64,000 bases of DNA from [Phialemoniopsis] sp. UDSM-2020 (lineage: Eukaryota > Ascomycota > Sordariomycetes > Thyridiales > Thyridiaceae), in NCBI GenBank assembly GCA_018873225.1, contig JAEILZ010000009.1:921501-985500 (forward strand), written 5' to 3'. The stretch's first letter is position 1. The number at the start of each line of letters is the position of its first letter. The notes beneath the pieces were generated by a model that was not told where the DNA came from, ran no database searches, and saw nothing but the letters and a program-made list of their open reading frames with translations. The position numbers and the translations under genes are program-made. This document shows, piece by piece, positions 1 through 14,800 of the stretch.

Positions 1-2
1 AA

Positions 3-2818
3 TGGTCGGTCTATGGCGAATATGCCCGGACAAGCAACCTCGGTGCTGTTGCGATCTATCTCTTCACTCTGGTTGCGGCCCAGACTGCTCAGATTGGTGG
101 TAGTGTTTGGCTCAAGGAATGGTCAGAGCGAAACGCAGAGGTCGGCGGGAATCCAGACGTCGGCAAATGGATCGGAATCTACTTTGCCTTCGGTGTCGGC
201 TCTTCCGCCCTGACTGTTGTCCAAACCTTGATTCTGTGGATCTTCTGCTCCATCGAGGTAAGAATCCGACGTTGAGCGGTCCGCATTCGCCGTGGCTGAC
301 AAGATCATGATAGGCATCTCGAAAACTCCACGAGCGTATGGCGATAGCAATCTTCAGGTCTCCTATGTCATTCTTTGATACCACCCCGGCCGGGCGGATA
401 TTGAACAGGTTCTCAAGGTATGTTGGTCGTACTCTCTACTTCGTCCGAGGTGTCTGGCTCTTGCATATGACGTTGCACATATCTCAAGCACAGAGTGCCG
501 GATCTGGTCTATGCTGCGTCGATATGTGTAGCACACCATTGGCGGCATCCCTGGGCTGGCCAGGGGTCACGTCACAATCCTCGTGACTTCCTGACATGCA
601 GCTGCTAAGGCATGTAAGACGTTACGGAGCCGTTTGCTGACCTGAACTTACTCATGCAGTGACATTTACCGGGTAGATGAGGTGCTAGCTCGGACGTTCA
701 ACATGCTGTTTGTGAACCTCGCCAAGTCGGGATTCACGCTCGTTGTTATTGCGGTCACGACGCCTGCCTTCATAGCGGTGATCTTTCCGCTGGCTGCCAT
801 GTACATTTACATCCAGCGCTACTACTTGCGGACCTCCCGCGAGCTCAAGAGGTTGGACAGCGTCAGCAGGAGCCCGATCTACGCCCACTTCCAAGAATCA
901 TTGGGCGGCACCTCAACCATTCGGGCATACCGCCAGCAAGAGCGGTTCGAGCTCGAGAATGAGTGGCGTGTTGATGCCAACTTGCGGGCTTACTTCCCGT
1001 CTATCAGTGCCAATCGATGGCTGGCGATCAGGCTCGAGTTCATTGGCGCCGTCGTCATCCTTTCCGCCGCCGGGTTTGCTGTCATTTCCGTCACAAACCA
1101 CAGCGGTCTGAGTGAGGGCGCGGTCGGTCTCGCCATGTCTTACGCACTGCAGATCACGTCTTCGCTCAACTGGATTGTCCGCCAGACTGTGGAGGTGGAG
1201 ACCAACATTGTGTCTGTCGAGAGAGTGCTCGAGTATGCCAATCTACCTAGTGAAGCGCCGGAGATTATCCACCGCAACAGGCCGGCTGTGGCGTGGCCCT
1301 CCAAGGGTGCGGTTGAGTTCAACAACTACAGCGCCAGGTACCGCGACGGCCTGGATCTCGTGCTGAAGAACATCAGCCTAGACATCAAGACCCATGAGAA
1401 GGTGGGCGTCGTAGGCAGAACGGGTGCGGGCAAATCATCCTTGACCCTGGCGCTCTTCAGAATCATCGAGCCGGCCACGGGCCATATCAGCATTGATAAC
1501 CTCAACACGTCTACAATCGGCTTACTGGATCTGCGCCGTCGATTGGCAATCATCCCGCAGGATGCGGCTCTGTTTGAGGGTACCATTCGCGACAATCTAG
1601 ACCCCGGTCACGTCCACGACGACACTGAGCTGTGGAGTGTGCTTGGTAAGTCATCTCTATGGCCCAACCCGTCCCCCCCTCCCCTCCATCTCGGATAACA
1701 CATGGTCATACCGAAGTGTTTGCCATCTCCTGGTCGTCACACGTTTACCCCTCCCAAGACGTCTGGATTGGTCTGACTGATTATATTGCAGAACATGCGC
1801 GCCTGAAGGACCACGTCGCTAGTATGAACGGTGGCCTTGAGGCTAAAGTCAACGAAGGAGGTGAGTTCCAATCTTTTCCTTTCTTTTTCGGGTGTTACCG
1901 TATCTCGCTTTCTGTCGGCTTTCACATGCCTTGCTTCGTAACGTCCAACCGTTTTCGATCTATTTTGGATTGTGTTTGCGTTTCCTTGCAGAAGAGGGTT
2001 GCACACCGCAGGACGGACGGCGGCAGATTGCATGACGCTGTGGCTCGCTATATACGAGCCGCTGGACGTGTCGCACAATAACGTGCGGGAGCAACAGCGG
2101 CGGTGAAGCGAAGACAGAGCCCTCTGGTGTCACCTTTCAGGTGCATGCCATCGACCGCAAACAGACGACCCTGCATGATCTCCAGCGCATTGCATGGCCT
2201 CTGGGCACAACTTGCCTCCTTGGCCAGTGGCCAAGGGCTGTGGGCGGGCAGTCCTTTTAGGCATTGGCATTTGATCATCTCGCACTGCATATGGCCATGT
2301 GCCGAAGCACCTCTCCTCCAACCCCTCCTTGTGTAGTGCAAGGCGGGAAGAATTTTTTTGATATCTCGGTGACGATCCCCTTGTCATTCCCCAATCCGTC
2401 ACCGGTTTCATATGCTTTGTAATACGTAGAAGGCGAGAAAAGATTTCATCGAAGACGCGGCTTTTGTGTACTGACCACGGATGCAATCGCAACAGGGTCC
2501 AACCTGTCACAGGGCCAGCGGCAGCTCGTGTCTCTGGCGCGCGCCATGCTGACGCCGTCCAACATCCTGGTGCTCGACGAGGCGACGGCCGCCGTCGACG
2601 TCGAGACCGACGCCATGCTGCAGCAGACGCTGCGGTCGCCGCTCTTTGCCAACCGCACCATCATCACCGTGGCCCACCGCATCAACACCATCCTCGACAG
2701 CGACCGCGTCGTCGTCCTCGAGCGCGGCGAGGTCGCCGAGTTTGGCCCGCCGCAGGAGCTCATCAAGAAACGTGGCGTCTTTTACGGGCTCGTCAAGCAG
2801 GCCGGTCTGACTGAGTAA
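3..2818 (+). CDS. ABC transporter, ABCC/MRP type, C-terminal part (5' end outside window)
   Basis: This is the second half of a full-size ABC exporter of the MRP/ABCC family, an ATP-driven pump of conjugates, drugs or metabolites at the vacuolar or plasma membrane. Exons are 3-257, 314-417, 660-1645, 1792-1860 and 2496-2818, which join in frame to 578 visible residues ending at TAA. The first exons code for hydrophobic helices of transmembrane domain 2, followed by the ABCC-typical [14 protein letters not shown]. The second nucleotide-binding domain has Walker [10 protein letters not shown] (about 1417), the Q-loop [19 protein letters not shown], the signature LSQGQ (about 2505) and Walker [10 protein letters not shown]. 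All catalytic motifs are intact. The intron 1861-2495 is 635 nt, far longer than the others. The substrate cannot be told from sequence; Ycf1/Bpt1-like and Yor1-like proteins are both possible. Confidence 0.93.
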
Positions 2819-5800
2819 TGGCATGGCATGGCATGGTAGTAGATCTTTTGTTGTTTGACGTTTTGTGTGTGTTTATGTGTCCCCACGGGCCCGGTTCGGG
2901 TGGTGTGTAAATGGACGGGAACGAACAAGGGGGGTCCCTGACTGATATCTGGCACATGCTTTGCCGCTGATAGATAAAAACGCAACAAAAGTCTGGTTGA
3001 GAAGGATTAACTACGGGGGGGCGTGAGAAGAGAGGCGAAGAGGCACAAGTCACGAGGCGGACGACTGATGCGGGTGACGAGACGAAGTGGTGCACTGAAT
3101 CAGACGAGGAAGAATCAGTGAGAATGTTTTTAATTTTTTTTTAAAGGCCCTGCTACGAAATAGGTAGCGAAGCGAGGGAAACCCCAAGAAAAGGACCTCT
3201 TTCTCTGGTGGGTGGGTGTATATCTGTTGTGTTGTATCATCGTCTAAGTAGGGGGTTTAGAATACCAGAACAGCGAAGTCACCATGTTTGACCTCCAGTG
3301 AGGAAATCCAATCCCTGCTCGTGCGTGCGTGTGTGTGCTTTTCTCTCCGGCGCCCATCTCAACGACCGAGTCAAGCCACCAAGGCAGGGATGGGGGAGGG
3401 GAGCAAAGAATCGTGACCGTCAAGTGCTGCTGTGTAACCACCATCTTTTCTTCCCTTTCCTCCCTCCTCCTCCTCCCCTTCTTCTCTAGGGCGGGAAGGG
3501 GAGGGGTGTCCTCTACCCCGGTCTCATTCCCATGTCTCCGGGGCGGTTCATCGGTTCGATGAAGGATGGTACAGGGGTCGCAGGGATGGGGTGGTGGGTG
3601 GTGAGCATGGGTGTTTAGAGAAAGTCTCCTACCGTAGGAGAATTTGTGATGAGTTATCAAGAAAGAAATAGACTTGCAAACAACCTGTGGTGTATGGGGA
3701 GTGTGTGTGTGCCACACTCTTTTGTCTCCCCCTACCGTGAGAAAAAGAACAAAAGAACCAAACCCCAAATCCCGGGAGGGTTTCATGCCGTCTTATGTCA
3801 TCTCTCCCTCCCCCATCTCCGTCCTCTACGTCGCATTCTTTCTCCGCCGCCGTAGGGAAGGCAAGCGGCGGATGTACGGTCAGCAAGGTGCGTCCCGTTC
3901 CCTTGTTTTTCGTTATGGAGACTGGTCCGAGCCGGTCAAGGGTTCAACCGCCCGGCTCTTGTTGTTGTTGGAAAGTGACAGGTAGTGCAAGCACAGTATG
4001 TATATGTCAGATATAGATGTGCTGGTACCTGACTTACATGGCCAGCCTGGTGGGCTTCTTTGGGTTCCTGGGCATATCAAAGTGTACAAATCTACAACAT
4101 GCACTGGCGGTGGTGGTGCACATGTGTGAGGCTGCTGCATCCTCCCCGCCCTCCTCCAGAAATAACAGAGACACATAAGACACTCGTCTGGCACCTTGTG
4201 ATGACGGGACGTCGACGCCGTCGTGATGCCATTCGACGTGATGGCGAAAAGAGGCGTTCTGTGACGAACCATGGGTGCGGTGCATATACGCCCACGCCGG
4301 TTTCCTCGAAGGGAAAATTGGTGCAAGCCACGATACGCGGCCAAGCATGAATAATGTTTTCTGGGACCTTTTTTTCTTCCCTTTTTATTCCCGTATCAGA
4401 GCTTGTTTCTTGGCGTCTGGGGGCTGATAGTCAAGTGGTAATCTTGGGGTCCGTTTCATCCTAGACACACGCTCCCCCGTAGGCAGCCTACGCCTTCTCA
4501 CCGCTGGCTTAGACGGTGTTAGACGTCCATCTCGATGACGGAGCGCACAAAGGAGCGATTGGATGATCGGACTCGATGACGAAGAGTGCGAGGCGAGAAG
4601 CATGTAGAGCCTCTAGAGCCACAAACTGCAACATCAAGCGAAGGAAAGAAACGAGAGAGTTTGTATGCCCGCCTTTCTCACCTGCATCAAGACGGTCGTA
4701 AAGAAATGCCAAAAGCAGCGGCCAAGAAACCGCGAGCGGGAGAGGTTTGTGCTCGAATTGCCAAGATAGTCCTGGGCTACCCTGTTGGGACGAAGCTGAG
4801 GTTCTAGAGCTTGAGCTTTGGCGTCTGCATTCTGCTCGTCTTGCGCCGAGAACTCTCCCATTTGCGGGGAAATCCCACATGAGATAAGTGCCATCCTCTC
4901 GGTTCGGCCTGTCAGGGTCGAAACCAGTAAAGATCGTAGCTGGACTGTGTTCTGGGTTTGACTGCCTGTTCCCTGACCCTTGCACTTTTACCAGGCTTTA
5001 TCTCCCCCAACGAGATGTAGCCAAGAGGATCAGCATACAAGAGCCTATCCTGGACAGCCCGTGCCGCATCCTTGGGTCCCCCCCAGCTCCGACGGGTTGC
5101 GTTGGGGGTGTGTGCGTGCGTGTGTGTGCCTGTGTAACCAGGGGTGTTGATCGGGGTCGCGATTGGCTTCGTACCGGACGGAGTACATACGTCCAGAAAC
5201 AAGCTTACCTGGACCTACCAACATGTCTGTGCACACATCTGGGCAATGGGGTCTGGCCTCCTGGTGTCTGTGTGTCCGCACGGGCATCCACCCAGACGGG
5301 TGAAACAAGAACAGGATCAAAGCTCTACCTACGTATACGCGGGCCAAGATAAAACAGTGACGGGGGGGTTTTACTGGTTTGAAACGGCAAGGTGCCAAAA
5401 CGAAAAGTGGATTTGCCTTTCAATGATTCGACAATCCCACGATGACAGGAGGGAAAATGGCTTACCGGGCATGTTGTTGGCATCTCACCATTGGGACACT
5501 GGTCCAGACTGGGGAAAGCATCCGAGGTCCAGCCTAATAAAGATAAAAGTACGGTGCCAGACAGCGAGGTTACCCCGGCCAGGCAGACCAAATATCGAAT
5601 TTCAGCAATTGGCATGCACAATTTGGTCCTCTTGAATAAAATGCCACGATGGTTTGCATCTCCGTTGACTCGGAGCCGAGGGGTTCCGCGCTCCATCGCT
5701 GATCTTGATACCTTGGCAGCGGTGGCCAAAGGCAGATATCACGATACGGAGATGGGAAAGGACGCAGGCCGACGTCGAGATCGACTGCATATCCCCGCTG

Positions 5801-8800
5801 GGCCACTCTTGGACCGAGTGCCGCGATGTTGGGTCGCTGGTCTCGGCGACTGTCGTATTTCACATTTCCGGCTTGTCTTGGCGTGATCTCGCAAGCGCCA
5901 AGCCTATCCGACTTTTGACACCCATCATCTCCACTCCACTTACCTTATTTCAGCATCTCATGCATCCTTGGTCGCTGCAGCTCTTACGTGCGAGAGCGCG
6001 CAAGAGGATGGGCTCAGCCTGGATCAAGCAGGCAGAGAGATGTGAGGATTGGGAGAGTGTACCTGGTGCCAGATGTTCGGGATAGAGAAGGCACCAAGCT
6101 CTTCAAAGAGTGTCAGCTGGAGTCCGAGGCGGAGGCGGAGGCTCCGCTCCGCTCGGTCACTGAACTCAGAGATTGAGGGTGCCGAATGGCTGCTGTGTCC
6201 CTCCTTTGAGGCCAGTCATGTAGTCGGCAGTGACTCGCAAAATCCCCTTTGGGACCGGCAGCTTTGTGGGAAGATATGTTGTCTAGCGCCGTGGCTGCGG
6301 GTGGATGCCGTCGAGAAGCTATCTATTTCTCTAGGTATGGACTGTTTGCCGATCGAATATGATAGCGCTCACGAAGTGCTGGCACTCCCGGCTTCCAGGT
6401 CATTGAAACCACGAGCTAGAGGACCGGCGACTTGGCTAGGCCGGTCACCAGGCTGGTAAGACGCCTGACGCCGTAGGCTTGGTTTGACAGGCGGTTGCGG
6501 TGGGTAGGTATGCAGACAAAGTATGGACGGGCTCAAGAGCCAACGCCAACGCCAGCACCAACGTCAAAAAGACCGGAGAGGATCGTTTGACAGCGGTGTT
6601 GGCTGTCATGGTCCCCCAACTCTGACATCTGATAGCGCCGCATGGCCGACCGGCCACCTGCTGGTCACCTTGGGCACCACTGGCCTGCCACGGTCCCCAC
6701 CGTCTGGTGTGGTGAATCAATGGCTCGACACCTGCGTAGAGGCGAGGGTGTGGCATCGGTGGGAGAGCTAACAGAGGAGAAAAAAGTGTGTGTGTAGTAT
6801 TGGGGAAAAGGTGCAAGGGTAGGACTCAGTAAGCGCGGGAGAGACGCAGCTGCAAGTTGACATGTGAATGGTGCGTAGGTGGTGGTAGACTGAGGAGACT
6901 CCCTACCCGTCTGCTCCCATGTCACCCACACCACACCACACGACCTCTTCGTCTTTCAATCCTCCTCAGGCCACCCGGGGGCATATCGTCGAGGATAATC
7001 CCATCTTGGCCGCAAGCATCGCATTTCCGGAATGCTCACGATGTCGATTTGCAGCCCCAATTGACACCAGGTACGGGAAAGGAAAGATCAGCATGATTTC
7101 CACTTTCAAAAAACGTGGCAATCGTGCCATTACCCACTTGGACTTGCCGGCCGGTTTGTCTGGCCGCTTGCTTGGCTTTTGGGATCGTCAATGAGGGCGT
7201 CTCAAGTCAGTCATTCATTCCAGCCTCTCGTCGTGGGTAGCTTTGAGGTAAAGTAGGTTAGGTACCTGAGTACGCGCGGGTACGTCGAAGCTTGCAAAGG
7301 CGGGGTACCTTCAAATCCCGATACATGGCGGCCCTCACCATCTCGCTCACATACCTTACTCCCTCCATACTTGGTACATAGTCTGCATACACTTGTACTC
7401 TCCTGACCAGGATCACTACCCACCTTTTGCGCCGTTTGAACGACTGCTTTCAGGGTTGTGATGCAAGCGAGGACTGAGATCCCGCAAGTGGTGGTGGCCC
7501 TGGATGTGACCCAAGCGCTGCTGACCGGTGCGCCGTTTGACTGGGAACTCGGTCAAGACAGGTACCAGAAGCAGGCAAAGTCTGGTTAAACCCCAGACAC
7601 GACGAGTTGCGAGTCAGAAAGGTGCTGCAGTCAATTAATGCACGAGTGATAGGCCCGGAAGCAGTGGCCTAGGGGGAAAGGGTGTATCGTGGACTGGACA
7701 CGATGGGTGGCCCTTGCTCTGGAAGATCGATCGACTGCATGGTAATCATTCGCCCTATGTAAGTAAAAATGGCATGCCTGTATCCTTGCCGACGAGTCAG
7801 AATCCGCCTTGATCGAGAACTTGTCTACAAAAGGGCGATTCCTTCAAGCTCCTTCAACAGGAAGATGAAACCCCTCGCATTCGGAGTTCGGAAAACTTTG
7901 CTTACTTGCAGTTGTCTGTGGCTTCACTATCCGCACGCCTGCGACGCTTTGTATTGCGATGTAATGCGCAAGTGTTGTTCGTCATGATGTGAAGAAAAAG
8001 TGCAAGATTGCTGAACTGGAGGAGGGCGAGATGTGGTGCCAAGGAGCAAGGGTTCCGGAGCATGCAGCACAGACTCAAATGGGCCTGGTGCCGCATCTTC
8101 CAGGGACCCTTGTCCTCCTTACCCAAATGTTGTGTAACCTGTCCGGGCATGGGTAGTGAGTGTGGTTTCCAGCGGACATGTCCATTGAAAAACAGCTTGA
8201 GCACCATTCAGGCCGCGAGGTGTTGATATGTGTAACCCCGAGCTTACAAAAGTGCTGATCAACATGCTTAATCGTCAACCAGCCATGCCGGAACGAACGA
8301 AGCCTGAATTTTGCCCAACTTGTTAGAGTGTCTTGGTCTGGGCATGCCAAGCTGGTAGAGAACTGCCTGGTCGCTCGTCCATGTGAGATGACTGGTGACT
8401 GGCGGCTTGGACAATTCATCTCATTGTCAAGGTGGTGGAGATGAACGGGTGAGTCCGTTTGTCACCTTTCTTGTAGCCACTGGAGAGTCGCAGAGGAATG
8501 TGGTTTGACCATGGCGCGGCGGCGCTGTCCATAGCTTTGAATACTCATGCGAACTTGCGCAAGTTGGAAGCAGGACCTGGGTGGCCAGCAGCATAGCATG
8601 TAAGTCGCCGACATTCTGACAGCGGTTGCGCCCGATATGCTTGTGCAGGGACGGCCCTGTTGCATTTGTGCATATCGAGGCTACTGATAAATCGATTGAT
8701 GACTCTTCGGAGTGCTCTGTACTGCTTAATTTCGGGGCCTAGGGGATAAGCAGTGTCGTCGTTAGATGAGGCCTGTATCTGTACCTAATGTGTTGGAGTA

Positions 8801-11800
8801 GCTCCAATGTGTTCCCCTCAAAGATGAATCTGGCCGAAAATCAGGGTTTCTGACGATATGATCAGCGATGACCTTAGCTATTGAAGCCCTAGTCTCGCCA
8901 TGATCTGACGTACCTAGCTAGCTAATTACTGACTTGAAGATAGGTGCATACATATGTGCGGAAGCAGATCGGTGTGATGCGGTCGTTTTACGTTTGCAAA
9001 ACCTAGGGCCTAGCATGGATTAAGGTAGTCCTGGCTTGGCGATGCTTGTATGTATGTATGTACTCATCGTGGCCCCAGAAAATTGGTCAAAAATATTGTG
9101 CATCTCCGATCGGCCCAACTTGCCGGCCAGAAGAATCCGATGATTTCAATTGCTGGGCTCAGGTTGGAGACTTGACTAAATCTTTAGTTTCAACGTTGCA
9201 CCGGGCGCGCGAAGATGGCGATGAGAGAGGGGCTTCCCGCAAAGATAGCGACCTTCTGAAGAGGGCATACTGACCAAGTGGAACACTATCAAAAATGAGA
9301 TCTTTCCTGGAAATGACCAAGCTTGCGAGTTGGCACTTCCGCCCGTTTTGTGTGTGGGGAGTCGTCTGCGTGATGGTCGCAGCAATCTACTTGATTAGCC
9401 CCATTCATCGATCCAGCCAGGGAACCCTGGCCTCGAATCCACGCGAAACGTGATTGGCTGTCCAATAGGGACCAGGGGAATTCGTTTACTCGATGTGGAA
9501 TGCTAATGAAAGATCTGTCTGCCCCTGGAATCAAGGTCATTCTGGACTGGAAGAGAGGTCTTGGTTTGAGGTCCCGAGGTTACATCGTATCAATGCCCGG
9601 TGTTCGGCACCATCGAGCAGTTCATTTTCATTTTCTTTTCCTGGAAGAAAAATAACGAACGAATTCTTCTTACTGGTGGGTGTCTGCAGAAGCTGAAAAA
9701 TCGGGTTCGCTGGTCGATAATGGGATGTGAATGGTCAGATTGATGGTAAGGATGCTCATCCTTGGTGTCGATGAGGGAGCGTTTCCATCCTGTCGGATTC
9801 AGTTGACAGGGGTCGTCGGGGTCCTGACGCTGATTACGTAGGTACATAGCTAGAACAGTTCCCAATCTCACAGATGCTCCTGGGGCTTTGTCGATCAGAT
9901 GCAACAGTCAGAAAGCGGCAAGAAAGAAGTCATCAGTGCGTGCTCAGGGCCACTTGCTGTTTGCGGACAGCCCCTGGTAATGACCCATTGTTGCCTTGGC
10001 ATATCTCAGGTGCTGTGTGCTGCTCTTTGGTCGTACCTGTTGGTAAGCGTGCATCATACTTTAGCATGCCATGGCGTCAAGCCCAATCTGCAACTAAACC
10101 ACGATCTCACCTGACAACCCACACCTGCTAAATGACCCGGCCCGCCATAGTGGGCACGCCGCGCAGCTTGGCGGTGCGGGGAAGAGGTCGACGCGCGCGA
10201 CGCACGATCAGCCAGTCACTAGCGAGGACCCTGGGACGTACTCGCCGTCGGACAGGATATAGGTAGGCGCCGTTTGAGAGGGTGTTGTGTCATAGGCACG
10301 GGAGAGCCGCTCTCAGGTCTTCAAAAATCTCATACGCTTCTCGAGGGAGCATCAATATACCGTATGTGGTTCCGAGGCTTGACTAGGCGCAAATTGATGA
10401 GGCTGAGCTGCACATGCAAATCGCCTGAGAAATGTCTTGCATCGCGGGGTCTGGTGAATGCGAATGTGGTGCGCGAAAGGAGTCACGTCCCTGGCTCTGG
10501 ACAGTGCGATGATATCGTGTCGACCCAATTCTTTCGGAATCCGCTCCCGCTGTGATCCGGGCACTGTTGCAGACCCAAAGATCTTCTCGACCAGGATGTT
10601 AGCATCGCACTGTCTTCTTCATCGTGGTCCTTTTGACGTAAGGGTGTAGGTACAGCTCGTAAGAATCCCAGAATGATGCTTGGCATTAGTCTGCTAGGAG
10701 GCGGATAGGACGGGACAAGAAGCTTCAGGAAAGCAGGTTTGTGCAGCAGGTTGAACCTCTCTGTGCCTGTCGGCGGAGGCGGACATGTCTCCGGGGCCTG
10801 GCTGAACATCACCACCTAATCAGCTGGCGTCGATAGTGTGTTTGGTCAACTGGTCTAACCTTGGATATTTTAGTCCTTCCGGTGTACCCATCTAGCACCA
10901 CGAGTGCCCCAATCCAGGTTTTTGGGAAGGGCAGGTAATGCCAAGGCAGCTTCATCGATCAGGGTTTCAGCTGTTACGTTGCCGTTCAGTCATCGATTTT
11001 GCTGGTAGAATTGAAAAAGTTGGCTTTATCAATGCCTTTATTCGAGAGAGTCGTCATGTGGCTGCCCTTTCGCTGGGCCTGTGTCGAGGGGAGTAACTTG
11101 AGATTGAGCTTGAAGTTTTGAGTACTAAAGCGGTTAGTGTTCCGCATTAAGGTGCAAGAGCCCCATCATCGGGTGGCGGGAAGCGACGACCGGTGGAGAC
11201 ATGCAGGTGCTGTCGTCGCTTAGAAGGAGAGAGTGGGTTTGTCGAAATGTTTGTTTCCCCCTCTTTAGATTTTCTGCAAGCCGTGCATTACAAGAGATGC
11301 TCCCAGAGAACCTTAGATAATTTCGACCTGGTACCCACGGAGTCTGGTAGAAACGCATGCCATTCGGACCGGAGACGGGTCGGGCTTGGCGCAGTTGAAG
11401 AAAAAAACGGCTCAGCTCCAAAAAGACAAGTCTTCCAGTACGTGCCTCTACCTAACGTAGTACAACTCTTCTAGCGCTCAAGTTGTTCCCTAAGAGAAAG
11501 CTTGGATCGTCTTTCTCGAGATGACTGGATTGGTTTCAATTGCCTCTGAGGAGTCTCGGCTGGTTCATCCGCTTTTTTGAGTGGCCGAATCCGGGTACTG
11601 TTACCTTATCCATGTTTAATATTCCTAACTTGGAAAACTGGCGATTATCCACGGGACGATGGGATGCCGTTCTGAGCGGCGATGCAACTCCATCATATTT
11701 CCACCTCCACGAGAGACGGCAGTTGTGCGCAAATCTTTGGCAAAGGTCGGTCCTTGGTCCTTGACCCCCACGTTTGTCCAGAATCGCTGGTTACCCACTT

Positions 11801-14800
11801 GTTCCCAAAATTCCATCACATCTGGCATATGCCTTTATACCTTTACCCAGGGTCGTATAGCATCCACCCGCCCAGAGAATTGCTTCCCGTCCCTCGCTCA
11901 GGCTCAACCCGAGGTTATTTCCTCGTCGAGGTGGGGGTCTGATGGAGATGCCAAGGTCCTGATTTCCCGTCGCTGGCGACTTAGGTACCATATCTTTTCT
12001 TCGGCGGTTCTGTCCACTTTTTTCCTGACTTTCGACGCACCGAACCGTCCCGCAGACTGGAGTGGCTCCCAGCCAGGGTTTGATAAGAGAGATCCCTGCC
12101 GTCATTTGTCGATTTTGCAAACCCCCCCAGTCTCGAGACCCCTGCTCTTTCGGTTCAGTGCTGCACAGTACGGAGGGGGGGAAAGCAAACAAATCTTCGA
12201 ATTCGGGATAACATGAGGTCTTGAATTTGTCCACTCTTGTCTGTCTCTATTGCTTTCTCACCACGGCGCGCATGATGGGAAAACTGCCTTGGGCCAAGGG
12301 CCTCAAGGGTACCCGAGACAGGAGGCACACAGTCCTGGTCTTTTTTTCTTCGCCGAGACCCGCAACTACCTACTTGGCCGTCTGGTGCGGGAGAATTTCC
12401 GGCCGGGGCGGCTGCTTCCCGAGCACTTCTACGGACCGGTCGATAATATGATGCATCCCCGGCAGAAATGTATCTCGATCGAGTGCCTCTGCGAACTCGC
12501 TACGGCTGCAATTATGATTATGATGATCATTCGATCCTTGGCCTTGCCTGAGCGACCCTTACAGAAGTGCAGCGCCAACAGTGTTTGCGCAGGTAATTGG
12601 CACTAACTCTCCCAGGTGGTTCAGCTACATTTTCAATGGATAAAAAAATGCAGGTCGAGGATGGATTCGTCCGGCGGCATGGGTAGGTGGAGGGTTGATC
12701 ATGCCCCTGATTGCCTCCTAGGCAATGGGTCTCTGCTTCCGCGATGCCGGCTCTTGCTCACCCACCACTGAGATTCCAAAATGATCCCTGATCGTGCAGC
12801 CAATCTGCCGAACGGGCGAGTCAGGTTTGGGACATGTCGGCTGCCTTTGCCCTGAAGCATCCTGTCGTAAAAATACCTTCAAAACGAAGAAATTTGTCGC
12901 ATGACGAGACCCGCCTCGCTTACTTGCTTTTTAAGATTCTTCTCTCGACTCTCCATTACATACAGACCACATAACTTGCAGGAGCCGTGTCCGTGTCGTC
13001 CGCGGAAAACGGGTGTACTACTATTAGACTCTTGACTGGCAGTAGCGTGGCATGGCTCCCTGTTGCGGACGGGAAATTGAAAGAGGGATGTACGCACGCA
13101 GAATAGGCCGCCTCCTCGTTGCAGGAGAGAAGGAGGTGGCATGAATGGCATGGAATCAGCTGTGGCGGGACCTCTTGGAGAACCACTGCATTCGCGAAAG
13201 AAAAGAAAGAAGCAAAGACAACGAGGGGCAAATGATGCAATCTGTCGCCGCCATGCGACGTGTTTCTGCTGCGGTCTAGCTACTCGAGGTGGCTTGCTGG
13301 TAAGCCGCGTGAGAGGGCCGCAATGTCTGAGGGAGGAGGACCACTTCATCCAGAATTGGTTTGACTTTTTCGGTCACAGGGTTGGTTGTCTCGTTTTCGA
13401 AGCTCAAGAAAAGATACTTGACGGGAAGTAGTTACCAGAGCGGACGCATCTGGACACAGCAGCATGGTTGTCTTGAACCCTTATACTGTCTTTCCGTTTG
13501 CCGTCTCCAGACCGGTCATATCCATGCAGAGCGGAGGCATCCACAGATTTGATGAGAACCTTTCGCTTTGCTCGAGCACGTAGATTCGTTAGATGCTGCC
13601 TTCTCACCTGTCCTCGACAATGATCCATGAACGCTCAGTTGCTTTTTTTGGTACTGATGATACCTTAGTCTGTTGACGAAACCGCCCACACAGCTCTGGC
13701 ACTGCAATAACGCCGGACTTCGAATCCCTAGTGTAGACTGAAGTGCACGTCCCTCCAGGAAGAGCATGGTGAACGATTCAGTTGCGCGAGAACGTGTGCG
13801 GTGACGATGGACGATGGACGATGAGAGCGTGCGGTGGGGCCAGGGCACAGGGACAGGGATGGCTCGAGCGAGATGCAGCACACCCACCCTGACACCAGAC
13901 GCTCCAGTGCTGTACCTTGCAAAGGAGCTAGTCCGTTAGCCGTCAGTGGGTGGATCGCGCTCCCGGGGTGGGCGGAAGCAAAGGAAAATACCTGCGGATG
14001 GCGGGGCGAGGCTGTAGCCATTAGCCACTAGCCCACTAGCGCAAGCTTCCCAGCCAGCGGCTCCTCAGCGGCCTGGCGGGCTGGAGTGAGAGGGGACCAT
14101 CATCAATGATCGTGCGTGGATTGATACGTACATGGATCCCACCCCTCCTCTCCCAATGCTAATTAGTGCCTGGTCCATTTCTTGACTTGTCTCTCTCTTT
14201 ACTCTTCTTGTCGCACTTCCACTCTTTCTTCACGACAAGAATTGCCTAGCGTTCAATCACAGGTATGAGTACCATTATCATCCAATGGACCGACTGCGAG
14301 GTCCCTCTAGGACACACCGTCCTTCCGTGGACTCAGGTAACTTACCAAGTGGGCAACGTGCTCTCTTACTAAAATACTTAGCTACTCTAACTTGGAGGTA
14401 CCTACTTAATCTCAAGTATTGATGTCGTAGGCCGGCGCGGCCAGGTGGGAACCAGTGGGAGCTAGGGAGCCTGGTGTGTCCCCCCCCTGCTGCCACCCCA
14501 TCCAAGCCCACGACATGCAAGGCCCGAAAATCTGCCATACCGTCTTTCACAAGCTCCCTTTCAGAGTCTCACTTGGACCCTTGTCAGTGACCGGGGTGTC
14601 TCCCACACCACCTCTGATGCACTCGACTCTTTTCAATGACATCTCGTCTGTCGCCGCCCGTCTGGTGCTGGAGTTGGTCGCGTCGTCACTGATTTCCGGC
14701 TTCCTGTCTGCTGGACGCCGCTCCTCTCCGGCTGTCGCTGTCTGCCGAGCGAGTACCTTGTCGTCCTCGTCTCGACTCATCATCACCCTGCTTTGCCTGC

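Noticed and set aside
1991..2036. Possible extra exon inside the long ABC intron (acceptor TTGCAG at 1990)
   Set aside because: The frame that would join the preceding exon reaches TGA after 14 codons, and the next exon joins perfectly without it.
3244..3786. 180-codon minus-strand frame
   Set aside because: His/Pro/Thr-rich translation of GT- and CT-rich simple sequence downstream of the ABC gene.
5096..5135. GT-rich stretch as a telomere-like or Z-DNA element
   Set aside because: Short irregular GT/GC microsatellite with no telomeric TTAGGG repeats; nothing else supports it.
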